Assembly (NCBI GenBank): GCA_002348615.1
Contig: DEBR01000005.1
Span: forward strand, 1 to 64,000
Source: Candidatus Saccharibacteria bacterium UBA2951
GTDB lineage: Bacteria; Patescibacteriota; Saccharimonadia; Saccharimonadales; Saccharimonadaceae
DNA: 64,000 bases
Direction of reading: 5' to 3'
In this document: positions 1 through 8,531 of the stretch, in pieces
Layout: every line of letters begins with the position of its first letter
How positions within the stretch are numbered: position 1 is the first letter of the stretch
Made by a program: the position numbers and the translations under genes
Notes under the pieces: generated by a model
What the model was told of the DNA's origin: nothing
The model's database searches: none
What the model saw: only the letters and a program-made list of their open reading frames with translations

Positions 1-1
1 C

Positions 2-184
2 GGCGATAACAACAACCAATATGCGGTAAAACCACCAAGAATGGACTTATCCGCCGGCGTGGATGGTCAATTTGACTCAGATAATTACTTCAAGATCGCA
101 GTGGAATACAGATGTGTTAACCCGACCTCTGGAGTAGCATCCGGCGTAGGTCCAATTAACGCATATTCGTATGTGTTCCCATAA
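2..184 (+). CDS. C-terminal end of an unidentified protein (partial)
   Basis: The frame is open from base 2 to a TAA at 182-184 and gives 60 residues ending in NAYSYVFP. The tail is rich in N, G, S and Y with one Cys, a composition common in exported or pilin-like proteins, but nothing allows a family call. The gene begins upstream of the window. The next gene follows after 12 nt with its own AGGAG site, so the two are probably co-transcribed. Confidence 0.55.
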   Translation, partial: GDNNNQYAVKPPRMDLSAGVDGQFDSDNYFKIAVEYRCVNPTSGVASGVGPINAYSYVFP

Positions 185-196
185 CAGTTTAGGAGT

Positions 197-661
197 ATGA
201 TGATGCGTATTAAGAATATACATATGAGTAAACGCGTTGCAACGATTATTATTGCACTCGGTCTGATTGTTGTTTCCGGCGGTGTCACGTTCGCCTTGCT
301 TTCCTCCATTGCTCCTAGGGACAATAGTGATAAATCGACGACAAATAAAACCCCAAAACAGAAAGCCGATGATCTTAACACCGAGGCAAAGAAGCTTCTT
401 GATGAAACCGCAAAAATGGGCAGTGGCCGAGCCGCGGATAAGAAGACCGAAGAAGCTGCAGCCAAATTCGAAGAAGCCAGTAAGCTATATAAACAGGCGG
501 GTGACAACTCCGATAGTTATGAAGCTCAGGCGAATGCCGATTCATTACGAAGTCGCTTAGCAGCCGAAGAACCATTCAAAAAACAGCAAGAAGAAGAGTG
601 GGCTAAGCAAAAGGCGGCCATGGAGGCAGCGAAAGCGGCAATGGCAGCCGACAGTCAGTAG
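197..661 (+). CDS. Single-pass membrane protein with charged helical domain
   Basis: This gene encodes 154 residues. A short basic N-terminus is followed by one hydrophobic segment (about residues 14-36), then a long K/E/A-rich stretch predicted to be helical or coiled coil and ending in Ala/Lys repeats. An AGGAG site at 191-195 fits the ATG at 197, although ATGs follow at 200 and 224. It lies 12 nt after the preceding gene and ends in a strong hairpin. I do not recognise the family. The layout suggests an envelope-anchored protein with its helical part outside or at the membrane face. Confidence 0.7.
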   Translation: MMMRIKNIHMSKRVATIIIALGLIVVSGGVTFALLSSIAPRDNSDKSTTNKTPKQKADDLNTEAKKLLDETAKMGSGRAADKKTEEAAAKFEEASKLYKQAGDNSDSYEAQANADSLRSRLAAEEPFKKQQEEEWAKQKAAMEAAKAAMAADSQ

Positions 662-684
662 TATTACGAAGTTTACGACAAGCG

Positions 685-716
685 AATCACCCCTGTTAAA
701 ACAGGGGTGATTTTGA
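685..716 (+). terminator. Intrinsic terminator before obg
   Basis: A perfect 12-bp inverted repeat (685-696 and 701-712, loop TAAA) runs into a short T-tract. It ends the upstream membrane-protein transcript. The obg -10 starts five bases after the stem. Confidence 0.8.
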
Positions 717-722
717 TATACT
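717..722 (+). promoter_or_regulatory. obg -10 element
   Basis: TATACT lies 11 nt before the obg ATG, so the expected transcript has a leader of only a few bases. No Shine-Dalgarno is present. Confidence 0.55.
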
Positions 723-733
723 AATAACCTGAT

Positions 734-2020
734 ATGTTTGTAGATACCGCGAAAGTGACAATTCAGGCAGGTAAGGGCGGCGATGGTGCCGTCAGTTTTC
801 GTCATGAGATTTATGTCGACAAGGGCGGTCCTGATGGCGGCGACGGCGGCCGGGGCGGCGACGTCATATTCAAGGCGACCAAGAATCTTAACACGCTGCT
901 CGACTTTCGCTACAAACCTGAACTAAAAGCCAAACCTGGCCAGAATGGTGCCAAGTCGAACCGCCGCGGACGTTCAGGCGAACCACTGGTCGTTAAGGTC
1001 CCAATGGGAACGGTCGTTAAGCGCGATGGAAAAATCATCGCCGACCTGACGGAAGACGACCAGGAAATCGTGATAGCGAAAGGCGGTGACGGCGGATTTG
1101 GAAACGCGCACTTCAAGTCGAGTACCCGCCAAGCACCGAAGATCGCGGAGCTAGGCGAACCAGGGGATCAGTTCGAGGCCGAGCTGGAGCTGAAACTTTT
1201 GGCAGACGTAGGACTGGTCGGATTCCCGAACGCCGGAAAGTCCACATTCCTAAGTGTCGTGTCGAACGCCCGGCCGGAAATAGCAGACTATGCATTCACG
1301 ACGTTGACGCCGAACCTGGGGGTCGCGGATATTGACGACGGCAGCCTATTGATCGCTGACATTCCAGGCCTGATCGAGGGCGCAAGCCAGGGCAAAGGCC
1401 TTGGCGATGCATTCTTGCGGCATGTCGAGCGGACATCCGTGCTACTTCATCTTATTGACGCGTACTCAAACGACATCGCGAACGATTATAAGACGATTAG
1501 AAAAGAGCTGGTTGACTATAGTCCTGAACTAGCTGAACGCCCTGAAATCGTGGCGCTGACAAAAATCGAGGGGCTGGACGATGACATCATTGCTATGCAA
1601 CTCGATGCTGCTAAGGCGGTAGCGGGGCATGACGCGGTGTATGCGATCTCGTCGCCGGCTGGAACGGGAATAAAAGAAGTACTTCGAGCGCTGCTCACAG
1701 CCGTCCGTCAAGCTCGGCAGACCGAAGAAGCAGCCGAAGAAGACGAAACGTCTGGTGTGCCGCGCATAACCCTAAGTGGGCAAGAATTATCGAAAGCATG
1801 GGCCGTTACTAAGCTGGATGATGACAACTACCGGGTCGAGGGAGATCGAATTGAAAAATTCGCCCGTCGTACCGACTTTGCAGGCGGCTATCAGAATGTT
1901 AACCGACTTCGTGACATCATGAAAAAAATGGGTATCTCCCATGAGCTTCGCCGCCAGGGCGCACAAGGCGATTCGATTATTCGTATCGGTAAAGATGAAT
2001 TCACGCTAACCGAACAATAA
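734..2020 (+). CDS. obg: GTPase Obg/CgtA
   Basis: Ribosome-associated GTPase of 428 residues that in other bacteria acts in 50S maturation and stress signalling. The Gly-rich Obg fold spans about residues 1-158, followed by the G domain with G1 GFPNAGKS (163-170), switch TT (189-190) and G3 DIPG (209-212). A C-terminal OCT domain covers about 350-425. The usual G4 NKxD appears here as TKIE (about 275), which is unusual. Length and order match the family. The start ATG is the first possible one and sits just downstream of a -10. It is followed by sbcB, transcribed separately from its own promoter. Confidence 0.95.
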   Translation: MFVDTAKVTIQAGKGGDGAVSFRHEIYVDKGGPDGGDGGRGGDVIFKATKNLNTLLDFRYKPELKAKPGQNGAKSNRRGRSGEPLVVKVPMGTVVKRDGKIIADLTEDDQEIVIAKGGDGGFGNAHFKSSTRQAPKIAELGEPGDQFEAELELKLLADVGLVGFPNAGKSTFLSVVSNARPEIADYAFTTLTPNLGVADIDDGSLLIADIPGLIEGASQGKGLGDAFLRHVERTSVLLHLIDAYSNDIANDYKTIRKELVDYSPELAERPEIVALTKIEGLDDDIIAMQLDAAKAVAGHDAVYAISSPAGTGIKEVLRALLTAVRQARQTEEAAEEDETSGVPRITLSGQELSKAWAVTKLDDDNYRVEGDRIEKFARRTDFAGGYQNVNRLRDIMKKMGISHELRRQGAQGDSIIRIGKDEFTLTEQ

Positions 2021-2053
2021 GAGCAGACCGACCTTGCCTGAGATCAGGTCTGA

Positions 2054-2059
2054 TATGAT
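2054..2059 (+). promoter_or_regulatory. sbcB -10, leaderless
   Basis: TATGAT is followed by 8 nt and then the ATG at 2068. No ribosome-binding site is present, so a leaderless mRNA is predicted. Confidence 0.55.
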
Positions 2060-2067
2060 AAGAGAAT

Positions 2068-3489
2068 ATGGCGCAGACCTTCTTCTTTTATGACCTTGAA
2101 ACCAGCGGTTTGAACGCGCGGGATGATAGGATCATGCAATTTGCCGGTCAACGTACCGATATGGATTTGAATCCTATTGGTGAGCCATACAATCTGCTCG
2201 TGAAGTTGAATGATGATACGCTTCCAAGCCCGGAGGCGGTCATGGTGACAGGCATTACGCCGCAATCGACACTAGCCGACGGGCTGACCGAAGCTGAAAT
2301 TGCCGAACTTTTAATCAATGAAGTTTTTGTGCCTGAGACCATTACCGTCGGCTTCAACAATATCCGCTTCGACGACGAGTTTATGCGCCACTTGTTCTGG
2401 CGGACATTCCGTGATCCGTATGAATGGTGCTGGAAAGAGAGTTGTTCTCGCTGGGACATGTTGGATGTGATTCGAATGACCAGGGCGCTTCGACCAGAAG
2501 GAATCGAGTGGCCGGTTGACGAAGAAGGACGACCTACTAACCGCCTGGAACTGATTACAAAGGCGAATGGAATCGGCCACGACAATGCCCATGATGCTCT
2601 GAGCGATGTGACCGCATTGATTGACGTCACGAAGCTGCTAAAGGAAAAGCAGCCGAAGTTATTCGATTACCTGCTATCCGTTAGGGACAAGAATTCAGTT
2701 CAGAAGCTCGTCAATCTTGAAAACAAACAACCGTTTGTCTATACCAGCGGACGGTATGACGCGTCGTATAACAAAACCACTGTCGCCTTTCCTTTGACTA
2801 GCGGGCGGGGCGGCAACGTGGTGGTGTATGACCTTAGACATACCCCAGCGGACTTCGTGGATTTGACCGAGGCCGAGCTTATGAAGCGTATGTATGCCAG
2901 CTGGGAGGAGCGAAAAGCCGACGGATTCGTTCCGTTGCCTATCAAAACCTTGCAATATAACCGTTGCCCGGCCGTAGCGCCGATCGGTGTTCTGGAGCAA
3001 TACGACGGCTGGAAGAAAATTGGTCTAACGTTGGCGCAGGCAGAAAAGAACAAGGCAACGCTGCTTAGCCGACCGGATTTCGCTGAACGTATACGGACGC
3101 TGATTGAAAAGAAACCTGAATATCCGGCCGAGAAAGATGCTGAGGCGCGACTGTATGACGGATTCATTAATGGACCAGATAAGATTCGCATTGAAGCAGT
3201 ACGAAACGCGGACCTTAAAAAATTGGCCGATTTTCATCCCGACTTTGACGACGATCGCCTAGACGACTTACTGCTCCGGTATAAAGCACGTAACTACGCC
3301 AGTATTCTGAGTGAAGATGAGGTGAGGCGATGGGAAGCATGGCGCGCCGAACGGCTAAACGCCAAGTTGCCCGCGTACCTATCGTCTTTGCAACGACTAG
3401 CCGCCACGGCTGATGATTCAAAGCGGTTCCTGCTCGAAGAGCTGCAATTATGGGCCGAAGCTATCGTACCAGTTAGCGACGATTTCTAA
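2068..3489 (+). CDS. sbcB: Exodeoxyribonuclease I
   Basis: Single-strand-specific 3'-5' exonuclease of 473 residues used in recombination and mismatch repair. The N-terminal DEDDh exonuclease domain (about 1-200) shows Exo I FYDLETSGL with the D and E ligands, and Exo III NAHDALSD with the catalytic His and Asp. The rest matches the SH3-like and helical C-terminal extension of the ExoI family. Length matches the E. coli enzyme (about 475). It probably forms its own transcript from the -10 at 2054. Its end overlaps by 4 nt the end of a converging small gene. Confidence 0.92.
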   Translation: MAQTFFFYDLETSGLNARDDRIMQFAGQRTDMDLNPIGEPYNLLVKLNDDTLPSPEAVMVTGITPQSTLADGLTEAEIAELLINEVFVPETITVGFNNIRFDDEFMRHLFWRTFRDPYEWCWKESCSRWDMLDVIRMTRALRPEGIEWPVDEEGRPTNRLELITKANGIGHDNAHDALSDVTALIDVTKLLKEKQPKLFDYLLSVRDKNSVQKLVNLENKQPFVYTSGRYDASYNKTTVAFPLTSGRGGNVVVYDLRHTPADFVDLTEAELMKRMYASWEERKADGFVPLPIKTLQYNRCPAVAPIGVLEQYDGWKKIGLTLAQAEKNKATLLSRPDFAERIRTLIEKKPEYPAEKDAEARLYDGFINGPDKIRIEAVRNADLKKLADFHPDFDDDRLDDLLLRYKARNYASILSEDEVRRWEAWRAERLNAKLPAYLSSLQRLAATADDSKRFLLEELQLWAEAIVPVSDDF

Positions 3490-3773
3490 GAAGCGTTGAC
3501 GTGAGCGGATCTGCGGCGAGCAGAACTATATACTGACTTGATACGAAAGCGTAATGCATACGACAGAACGAACAGACCTGCTGCCATATATACCAGAAGC
3601 ATTTGCATAGCGGGAATCGGCTCGGTAGTGAACGGGATGACGCCGAAGAACACGAACATGAAAATAGCATCGAACAGGTCAATAGTAAGAGAAAAAATGA
3701 TGAACGATCCTGCAAGGCTTGTGGCGATAAGTGAACGACGCATAGTACTCTCCGGTTGGGCTAAGGCGCCCAT
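3486..3773 (-). CDS. Small two-helix membrane protein
   Basis: I place the start at the ATG at 3773 (95 residues, MGALAQPE...) because a full promoter lies just before it on this strand. An upstream in-frame TTG at 3812 would lie inside that promoter's -35. The protein has two or three strongly hydrophobic segments (about residues 18-40, 42-60 and 64-80) and a basic C-terminus. I do not recognise the family. It converges on sbcB with overlapping stops. Confidence 0.6.
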   Translation of the reverse strand: MGALAQPESTMRRSLIATSLAGSFIIFSLTIDLFDAIFMFVFFGVIPFTTEPIPAMQMLLVYMAAGLFVLSYALRFRIKSVYSSARRRSAHVNAS

Positions 3774-3783
3774 AATTTGTTTG

Positions 3784-3812
3784 AGTGTACGCTGCGACTC
3801 AACCGATTGCAA
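3784..3812 (-). promoter_or_regulatory. Promoter of the 3773 gene
   Basis: Reading the minus strand, TTGCAA is followed by a 17-nt spacer and TACACT. The ATG at 3773 lies 10 nt after the -10, giving a leader of about 1-4 nt. Confidence 0.65.
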
Positions 3813-3862
3813 GCATAGGCTCTATCAGGGGTACGGTCTGGGCAGGGCAAACCGAAAAATGC

Positions 3863-3868
3863 TATAAT
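3863..3868 (+). promoter_or_regulatory. uvrA -10, leaderless
   Basis: TATAAT lies 8 nt before the uvrA ATG (3877). No Shine-Dalgarno fits, so the mRNA should begin at or within a base or two of the start codon. Confidence 0.7.
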
Positions 3869-3876
3869 TAACTGTT

Positions 3877-6687
3877 ATGTCAGATGTTATTCGTGTCGTT
3901 GGAGCCAGGGAGCACAACCTAAAAAATATCAGTGTCGAGATACCTCGCGACAAGCTAGTCGTCATTACCGGACTATCTGGTTCCGGTAAATCAAGCCTTG
4001 CCTTCGATACGATCTATGCAGAAGGGCAACGCCGCTACGTCGAAAGTCTGTCAAGTTATGCGCGTCAATTCCTAGGACTAATGGAAAAGCCGGATGTCGA
4101 CCAAATAGACGGCCTCAGTCCCGCCATATCAATCGATCAAAAATCGACGAGCCGTAACCCGCGAAGTACGGTCGCGACCGTCACGGAAATCTATGACTAT
4201 TTGAGGTTATTGTTCGCTCGCATCGGGGTACCGCACTGCCCGGTATGCGGCAAGGAGGTCTCACGTCGCACCCCACAAGCTATCATTGACGAAATCATGA
4301 AGTTTCCCGAAGGCACGAAAATGATGGTTTTGGCGCCGATAGTGAAGGATAAAAAAGGAGAATTCGCCCATATTCCAGAGCAATACACCCGACTTGGATT
4401 TGCCCGTGCACGGGTAGACGGTGTCGTGTATGCTCTCGACGAATTCCCTGCGCTCGATAAAAAATATAAACACGACATTGAGATCGTCGTCGACCGCATT
4501 GCCATGAGCTCGGCACAACTGAGTCGTATTTCGCAGTCGGTCGAGCAGGCACTCGAAATAGCTGACGGGGTAGTTGAAATCAACGATGTTGATAGTAAAG
4601 AAACTCACGCCTATAGCCAGCGTTACGCATGTGTCGACCATCCGAACGAGGACATTCCCGAACTTGAGCCGCGGCTATTTAGCTTTAACGCGCCACAAGG
4701 TGCTTGCCCGGTCTGTACCGGTCTTGGTTCTCGGCTCGAAGTTGACCCGGACCTGGTGTTTAATCCGAAGCTCACGATATCGGAAGGTGCGATCCGACCC
4801 TACAATCGCGTGAACTCTGACGCCTGGTACATGAAGCGTCTGGCACGTGTTGCTGAAGCTCATGGATTTTCAATCACCACACCGGTCGGCCAGCTGACGC
4901 CGGAAGATTTGGACAAAGTGCTGTATGGAACCGGCAATCAAAAATACCGGGTTGATCTTGGAAGTGGTCGTAGTTACGAATCAACCTACGAAGGAGTCAT
5001 ACCAAACCTTGAACGACGCCACAGAGAAACCGATAGCGATTTTATGCGCCGTGACATCGAGAGGTTCATGCGCGAACGCAAATGCCACGCCTGCAACGGT
5101 TCCCGGTTGAAGCCCGTCGTCATGGCGGTTACCGTGCACGACTTGAATATCATGGACATCTGTAACCTTGGCGTCGACGAAGCATTGGAACTGTTCAGTA
5201 CGCTTAAGCTGACCAAGCAAGAACTGTTCATCGCTTCTCAAATCATGAAAGAAATTACTTCACGGCTGGGATTCATGAGTAATGTCGGGCTGACGTATTT
5301 GGAACTATCACGGGCTGCTAACACCCTATCTGGCGGTGAAGCGCAGCGGATCCGTTTAGCAACCCAGATAGGGTCGGGCTTACAAGGCGTACTGTATGTT
5401 CTTGATGAACCTTCAATTGGCCTGCACCAGCGAGATAACGACAAGTTGATCGAAACATTGAAACATCTGCGGGATCTTGGCAATACGGTGCTTGTCGTCG
5501 AACACGATGAAGATACGATTCGCCATGCTGACTACTTGCTGGATATCGGACCCCACGCCGGTGTTCATGGTGGTGAAGTTATCGCGCATGGCACCCCGGA
5601 CCAAGTCGCCAAAGACCCGAATAGCATTACGGGTAAGTATTTGAGTGGCCGCGAATCGATTCCCGTTCCGAAGAAACGTCGCTCCGTAGAAGCAGATCGT
5701 CGGTTAGTCATTCGCGGCGCGGCCGAAAATAACTTGAAGTCAATTGATGTGGCATTCCCGCTCGGTGTCATCACGGTCGTCAGCGGCGTATCCGGCTCAG
5801 GGAAGTCAACATTGGTGAATGATATCCTTGCCAAAGAGCTTTCGGCCCGACTACACCGTGCCCAAACGGTTCCGGGCAAGCACGAGAACATCGAAGGAAT
5901 CAACCTGCTCGACAAGGCGATCATTATTGACCAATCGGCCATTGGTCGCACCCCACGTTCGAACCCGGCGACCTACACCGGCGTGTTCACGCCGATCCGC
6001 GAGCTGTTCGCCAGTACGCCTGAAGCCAATATCCGTGGTTACAAAGCCGGTAGATTCAGTTTCAATGTCAAAGGGGGACGCTGCGAGAATTGCCAAGGCG
6101 ACGGCGTGATTAAAATCGAAATGCACTTCTTGCCTGACGTGTACGTGACCTGTGACGAATGCAAAGGTAAACGTTACAACCGCGAAGCACTTGAAATCAA
6201 ATACAAGGAAAAGACGATCTCGGACGTGCTTGAAATGACTGTCGAGCAAGCAGCCGAATTTTTCAAGAACGTCCCGTCAATCGCTCGCAAACTTGATACT
6301 CTGGTAGACGTCGGCCTTGGATATATTCGTTTAGGCCAGCCAGCCACGACGTTTTCCGGCGGTGAAGCGCAACGTATCAAACTGGCGAGTGAGCTTTCGC
6401 GTCGCTCAACCGGCAAGACACTTTACATCTTGGATGAACCGACGACCGGCCTACACTCAGCAGACGTCAAACGCCTTCTGACGATTTTGAACCAGCTGGT
6501 CGAAGGGGGCAACAGTATGATCATCATCGAACATAACCTGGACGTCATTAAAACGGCCGACTGGGTAATTGACATGGGCCCGGAAGGTGGTTCAGGTGGC
6601 GGACAAGTAATTGCCGAAGGCACACCCGAACAAATTACGAAACAAGCGAAAAGCTACACGGGCCAATACTTAAAACCGATGATCTAA
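3877..6687 (+). CDS. uvrA: Excinuclease ABC subunit A
   Basis: Damage-recognition ATPase of nucleotide excision repair, 936 residues. It has two ABC modules. The first has Walker A GLSGSGKSS and signature LSGGEAQRIRLA; the second has GVSGSGKST and FSGGEAQRIKLA. Zinc-finger pairs are present: CPVCG plus further Cys in the first insert, and CENC...CDEC in the second module. One member of the first interdomain finger is a His (CVDH), which is still a plausible ligand. The length is normal. uvrC is encoded about 7 kb downstream; uvrB is not in the window. The end overlaps the converging dedA gene by 4 nt. Confidence 0.96.
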   Translation: MSDVIRVVGAREHNLKNISVEIPRDKLVVITGLSGSGKSSLAFDTIYAEGQRRYVESLSSYARQFLGLMEKPDVDQIDGLSPAISIDQKSTSRNPRSTVATVTEIYDYLRLLFARIGVPHCPVCGKEVSRRTPQAIIDEIMKFPEGTKMMVLAPIVKDKKGEFAHIPEQYTRLGFARARVDGVVYALDEFPALDKKYKHDIEIVVDRIAMSSAQLSRISQSVEQALEIADGVVEINDVDSKETHAYSQRYACVDHPNEDIPELEPRLFSFNAPQGACPVCTGLGSRLEVDPDLVFNPKLTISEGAIRPYNRVNSDAWYMKRLARVAEAHGFSITTPVGQLTPEDLDKVLYGTGNQKYRVDLGSGRSYESTYEGVIPNLERRHRETDSDFMRRDIERFMRERKCHACNGSRLKPVVMAVTVHDLNIMDICNLGVDEALELFSTLKLTKQELFIASQIMKEITSRLGFMSNVGLTYLELSRAANTLSGGEAQRIRLATQIGSGLQGVLYVLDEPSIGLHQRDNDKLIETLKHLRDLGNTVLVVEHDEDTIRHADYLLDIGPHAGVHGGEVIAHGTPDQVAKDPNSITGKYLSGRESIPVPKKRRSVEADRRLVIRGAAENNLKSIDVAFPLGVITVVSGVSGSGKSTLVNDILAKELSARLHRAQTVPGKHENIEGINLLDKAIIIDQSAIGRTPRSNPATYTGVFTPIRELFASTPEANIRGYKAGRFSFNVKGGRCENCQGDGVIKIEMHFLPDVYVTCDECKGKRYNREALEIKYKEKTISDVLEMTVEQAAEFFKNVPSIARKLDTLVDVGLGYIRLGQPATTFSGGEAQRIKLASELSRRSTGKTLYILDEPTTGLHSADVKRLLTILNQLVEGGNSMIIIEHNLDVIKTADWVIDMGPEGGSGGGQVIAEGTPEQITKQAKSYTGQYLKPMI

Positions 6688-7313
6688 GGGCGGAACCGCC
6701 GAATGTGTTTCCAGGCTTCCTTGCGTCGCTTCGGACTTGAGAGTGTATGGATAACAGCAGGAGCGAGCGATAAAGCGATAATTAGCAGCACGACGGCTTC
6801 AATATTTAAGCCTGCCTTGATGAGCGAGTCACCAACAAAGTAACCAAGGTAGGTAAGAAGTCCCACCCAAAGTGCCGCCCCGATGACGTTGAACGTTAGG
6901 AACCGGCGGTAGTCCATGCCTGCAATTCCTGCGGCTACCGGTGCGAACGCTCTGACGATTGGCACAAACATGGCAATGATGATCGTCTTAGATCCGTATC
7001 GTTCATAAAAGCGTTCGGCTTCATGAAGATAGCGCAATTTGAACACGCGGCTATTCTGTTTAAACAGCCCACGGCCGAATTTTTTACCGATCAGGTAGCC
7101 GGCGGTATTTCCCAGTACTGCAGCGAGAAACAACAACAGCACGAACAGGTGAATATTGATGGTCAGAATGTTCTGGTGGACTAAAAATCCGGAAGTAAAC
7201 AGCAGACTGTCGCCAGGCATGAAAAATCCGACCATAAGTCCGGATTCCGAGAATATCACGAGTACCACGGCAATCCAGCCGAAGCCTGTGATGAAGTGCA
7301 ACAGCTGTTCCAT
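6684..7313 (-). CDS. DedA-family membrane protein
   Basis: DedA/SNARE-associated (VTT) domain protein of 209 residues. It is a polytopic inner-membrane protein of a family tied to phospholipid or undecaprenyl-phosphate flipping. The motif ESGLMVGFFMPGDSLLF near the N-terminus and the helix-breaking G/P pattern GRGLF...FVPIVRAFAPVAAG are typical. The start is set at the second ATG (7313) because a minus-strand TACAAT overlaps the first ATG (7322) and lies 7 nt upstream of the second. It converges on uvrA. Confidence 0.88.
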   Translation of the reverse strand: MEQLLHFITGFGWIAVVLVIFSESGLMVGFFMPGDSLLFTSGFLVHQNILTINIHLFVLLLFLAAVLGNTAGYLIGKKFGRGLFKQNSRVFKLRYLHEAERFYERYGSKTIIIAMFVPIVRAFAPVAAGIAGMDYRRFLTFNVIGAALWVGLLTYLGYFVGDSLIKAGLNIEAVVLLIIALSLAPAVIHTLSSPKRRKEAWKHIRRFRP

Positions 7314-7320
7314 TGCTTCC

Positions 7321-7326
7321 ATTGTA
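7321..7326 (-). promoter_or_regulatory. dedA -10, leaderless
   Basis: TACAAT on the minus strand, 7 nt before the ATG at 7313. It overlaps the alternative upstream ATG, which decides the start. Confidence 0.6.
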
Positions 7327-7368
7327 GCATGAGGGGTTCCAAAGATGAGCCGAGTCTGATATAATGAA

Positions 7369-7374
7369 ACATAT
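7369..7374 (+). promoter_or_regulatory. rplY -10
   Basis: TATAAT with about 30 nt of leader before the bL25 gene. The leader contains GGAAGAGAG as the ribosome-binding site, so this gene is not leaderless. Confidence 0.6.
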
Positions 7375-7412
7375 TATTAACTCCGTAAAGGTATTCCAGG
7401 AAAGGAAGAGAG

Positions 7413-8183
7413 ATGGGAGAAAAACTATCTTTAAAATTGGACGAACGAACCGTCCACGGTAAAAAAGTAGCTAAGCTGCGTAAAGAAGGTCTTGTACCAG
7501 CGGTAGTATATGGCCCGGGAATCGACCCGATTAGCGTTCAGGTTGAAGATGGTGTATTTACAAAACTGTACCGCCAGGCAGGCACATACACTCCGGTACA
7601 CCTAACAATCGGCGCCAAGAAAAAAATTGCCATGATTAAAGATGTCGACCGCGACCCAGTTAAGGGCTCGGTACGTCACGTATCGTTCCACGCCGTCAAG
7701 GCGAACGAGCCGGTCATTGCCGAAGTTCCGATTCACCTGGTCGGCGAGGGCGAATCAGAAGCTGAAAAAGCCGGGCTGATCGTACTTCAGGCGCTCGACA
7801 AGATCGAAGTAAAGGCACTGCCGATGGACCTTCCGGAAGCAGTCGAAATCTCAATCGTCGGGCTTAAGGAAGCCGGCGAAAAGGTAACCCTTGGTGACGC
7901 CAAACTGCCAGAAGGCGTTGAATTCGTCGAACATGACAGCGGTCACGGAGACGAAACTGAAGAAGAGAAACCACACATTACCGACCTAATGGTCGCCAGC
8001 GTTTGGGAGCCTGCTGCACTGCAAGCTGCGAATGAAGCCGCAGCCGGTGATGCCGAAGATGTCTCTGAGGTTGAGTCCGAGAACGGTGAAGACACCGACC
8101 AGCAATCCCAGGCAGAAGAAACCATGCCTGGTGGCAAGCTACAAGACGAGCCGAAACAAGCAAACGTCGACGCTAATAAGTAG
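7413..8183 (+). CDS. rplY: Ribosomal protein bL25 (CTC/TL5 form)
   Basis: 5S-rRNA-binding protein of the large subunit, 256 residues, in the long CTC-type form. The L25 beta-barrel covers about residues 5-95, followed by the TL5 C-terminal beta domain to about 190. The last 65 residues are a low-complexity acidic tail rich in E, D, A and Q, unlike the folded part. The start has a GGAAGAGAG site, and a hairpin terminator follows. Confidence 0.9.
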   Translation: MGEKLSLKLDERTVHGKKVAKLRKEGLVPAVVYGPGIDPISVQVEDGVFTKLYRQAGTYTPVHLTIGAKKKIAMIKDVDRDPVKGSVRHVSFHAVKANEPVIAEVPIHLVGEGESEAEKAGLIVLQALDKIEVKALPMDLPEAVEISIVGLKEAGEKVTLGDAKLPEGVEFVEHDSGHGDETEEEKPHITDLMVASVWEPAALQAANEAAAGDAEDVSEVESENGEDTDQQSQAEETMPGGKLQDEPKQANVDANK

Positions 8184-8198
8184 TCAGTAGATTAACGA

Positions 8199-8229
8199 AA
8201 AGTGACCCACCACGGGTCACTTTCATTTT
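8199..8229 (+). terminator. Intrinsic terminator after rplY
   Basis: A perfect 10-bp stem (8199-8208 with 8214-8223) is followed by a T-rich run. The ribosome-binding site of the next gene begins inside the tract. Confidence 0.75.
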
Positions 8230-8237
8230 AGGAGAAT

Positions 8238-8531
8238 ATGATGACGATTCAAGAATTGCAGGAATGGGTGCGCGAGGATTGGAAACGTAATAGCAAAGTG
8301 CAACCTTCCCTCGAAGCGCAACTGCTGTTCGCGATCGAAGAATTCGGCGAGGTCGCCGAAGCGATTCGAAAGCGCACGATGAAAGATGATTACAAGGTTG
8401 ACGACGACAAACTCGGTTCTGAGTTCGGTGATCTTTTAATCACTATAATTACGTTAGCCAATACATTCGACGTCGACCTGACGAAAGAGGTGAAGGGCTT
8501 CCAGGCGAAGCTTGCTGCGCGCAGAAACTAA
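8238..8531 (+). CDS. MazG-like nucleotide pyrophosphohydrolase
   Basis: All-alpha NTP-PPase of 97 residues, the MazG/dUTPase-like fold that cleaves NTPs to NMP and PPi. The Mg-binding pattern is visible as EEFGEVAEA (about residues 34-42) and EFGDLL (about 64-69). It is a single-domain, dimeric-size version. A TTAGGAGAAT site precedes the ATG at 8238. Its end overlaps the end of the converging ABC exporter by 4 nt. The exact substrate cannot be told from sequence. Confidence 0.82.
   Translation: MMTIQELQEWVREDWKRNSKVQPSLEAQLLFAIEEFGEVAEAIRKRTMKDDYKVDDDKLGSEFGDLLITIITLANTFDVDLTKEVKGFQAKLAARRN

Noticed and set aside
85..507. 140-residue frame opposite the first membrane-protein gene
   Set aside because: It runs antisense to a gene with a good start site, has no promoter or ribosome-binding site, and looks like a shadow of a K/E-rich frame.
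2148..2630. 160-residue frame antisense to sbcB
   Set aside because: It is fully inside a conserved gene and has S/R-rich composition typical of antisense frames.
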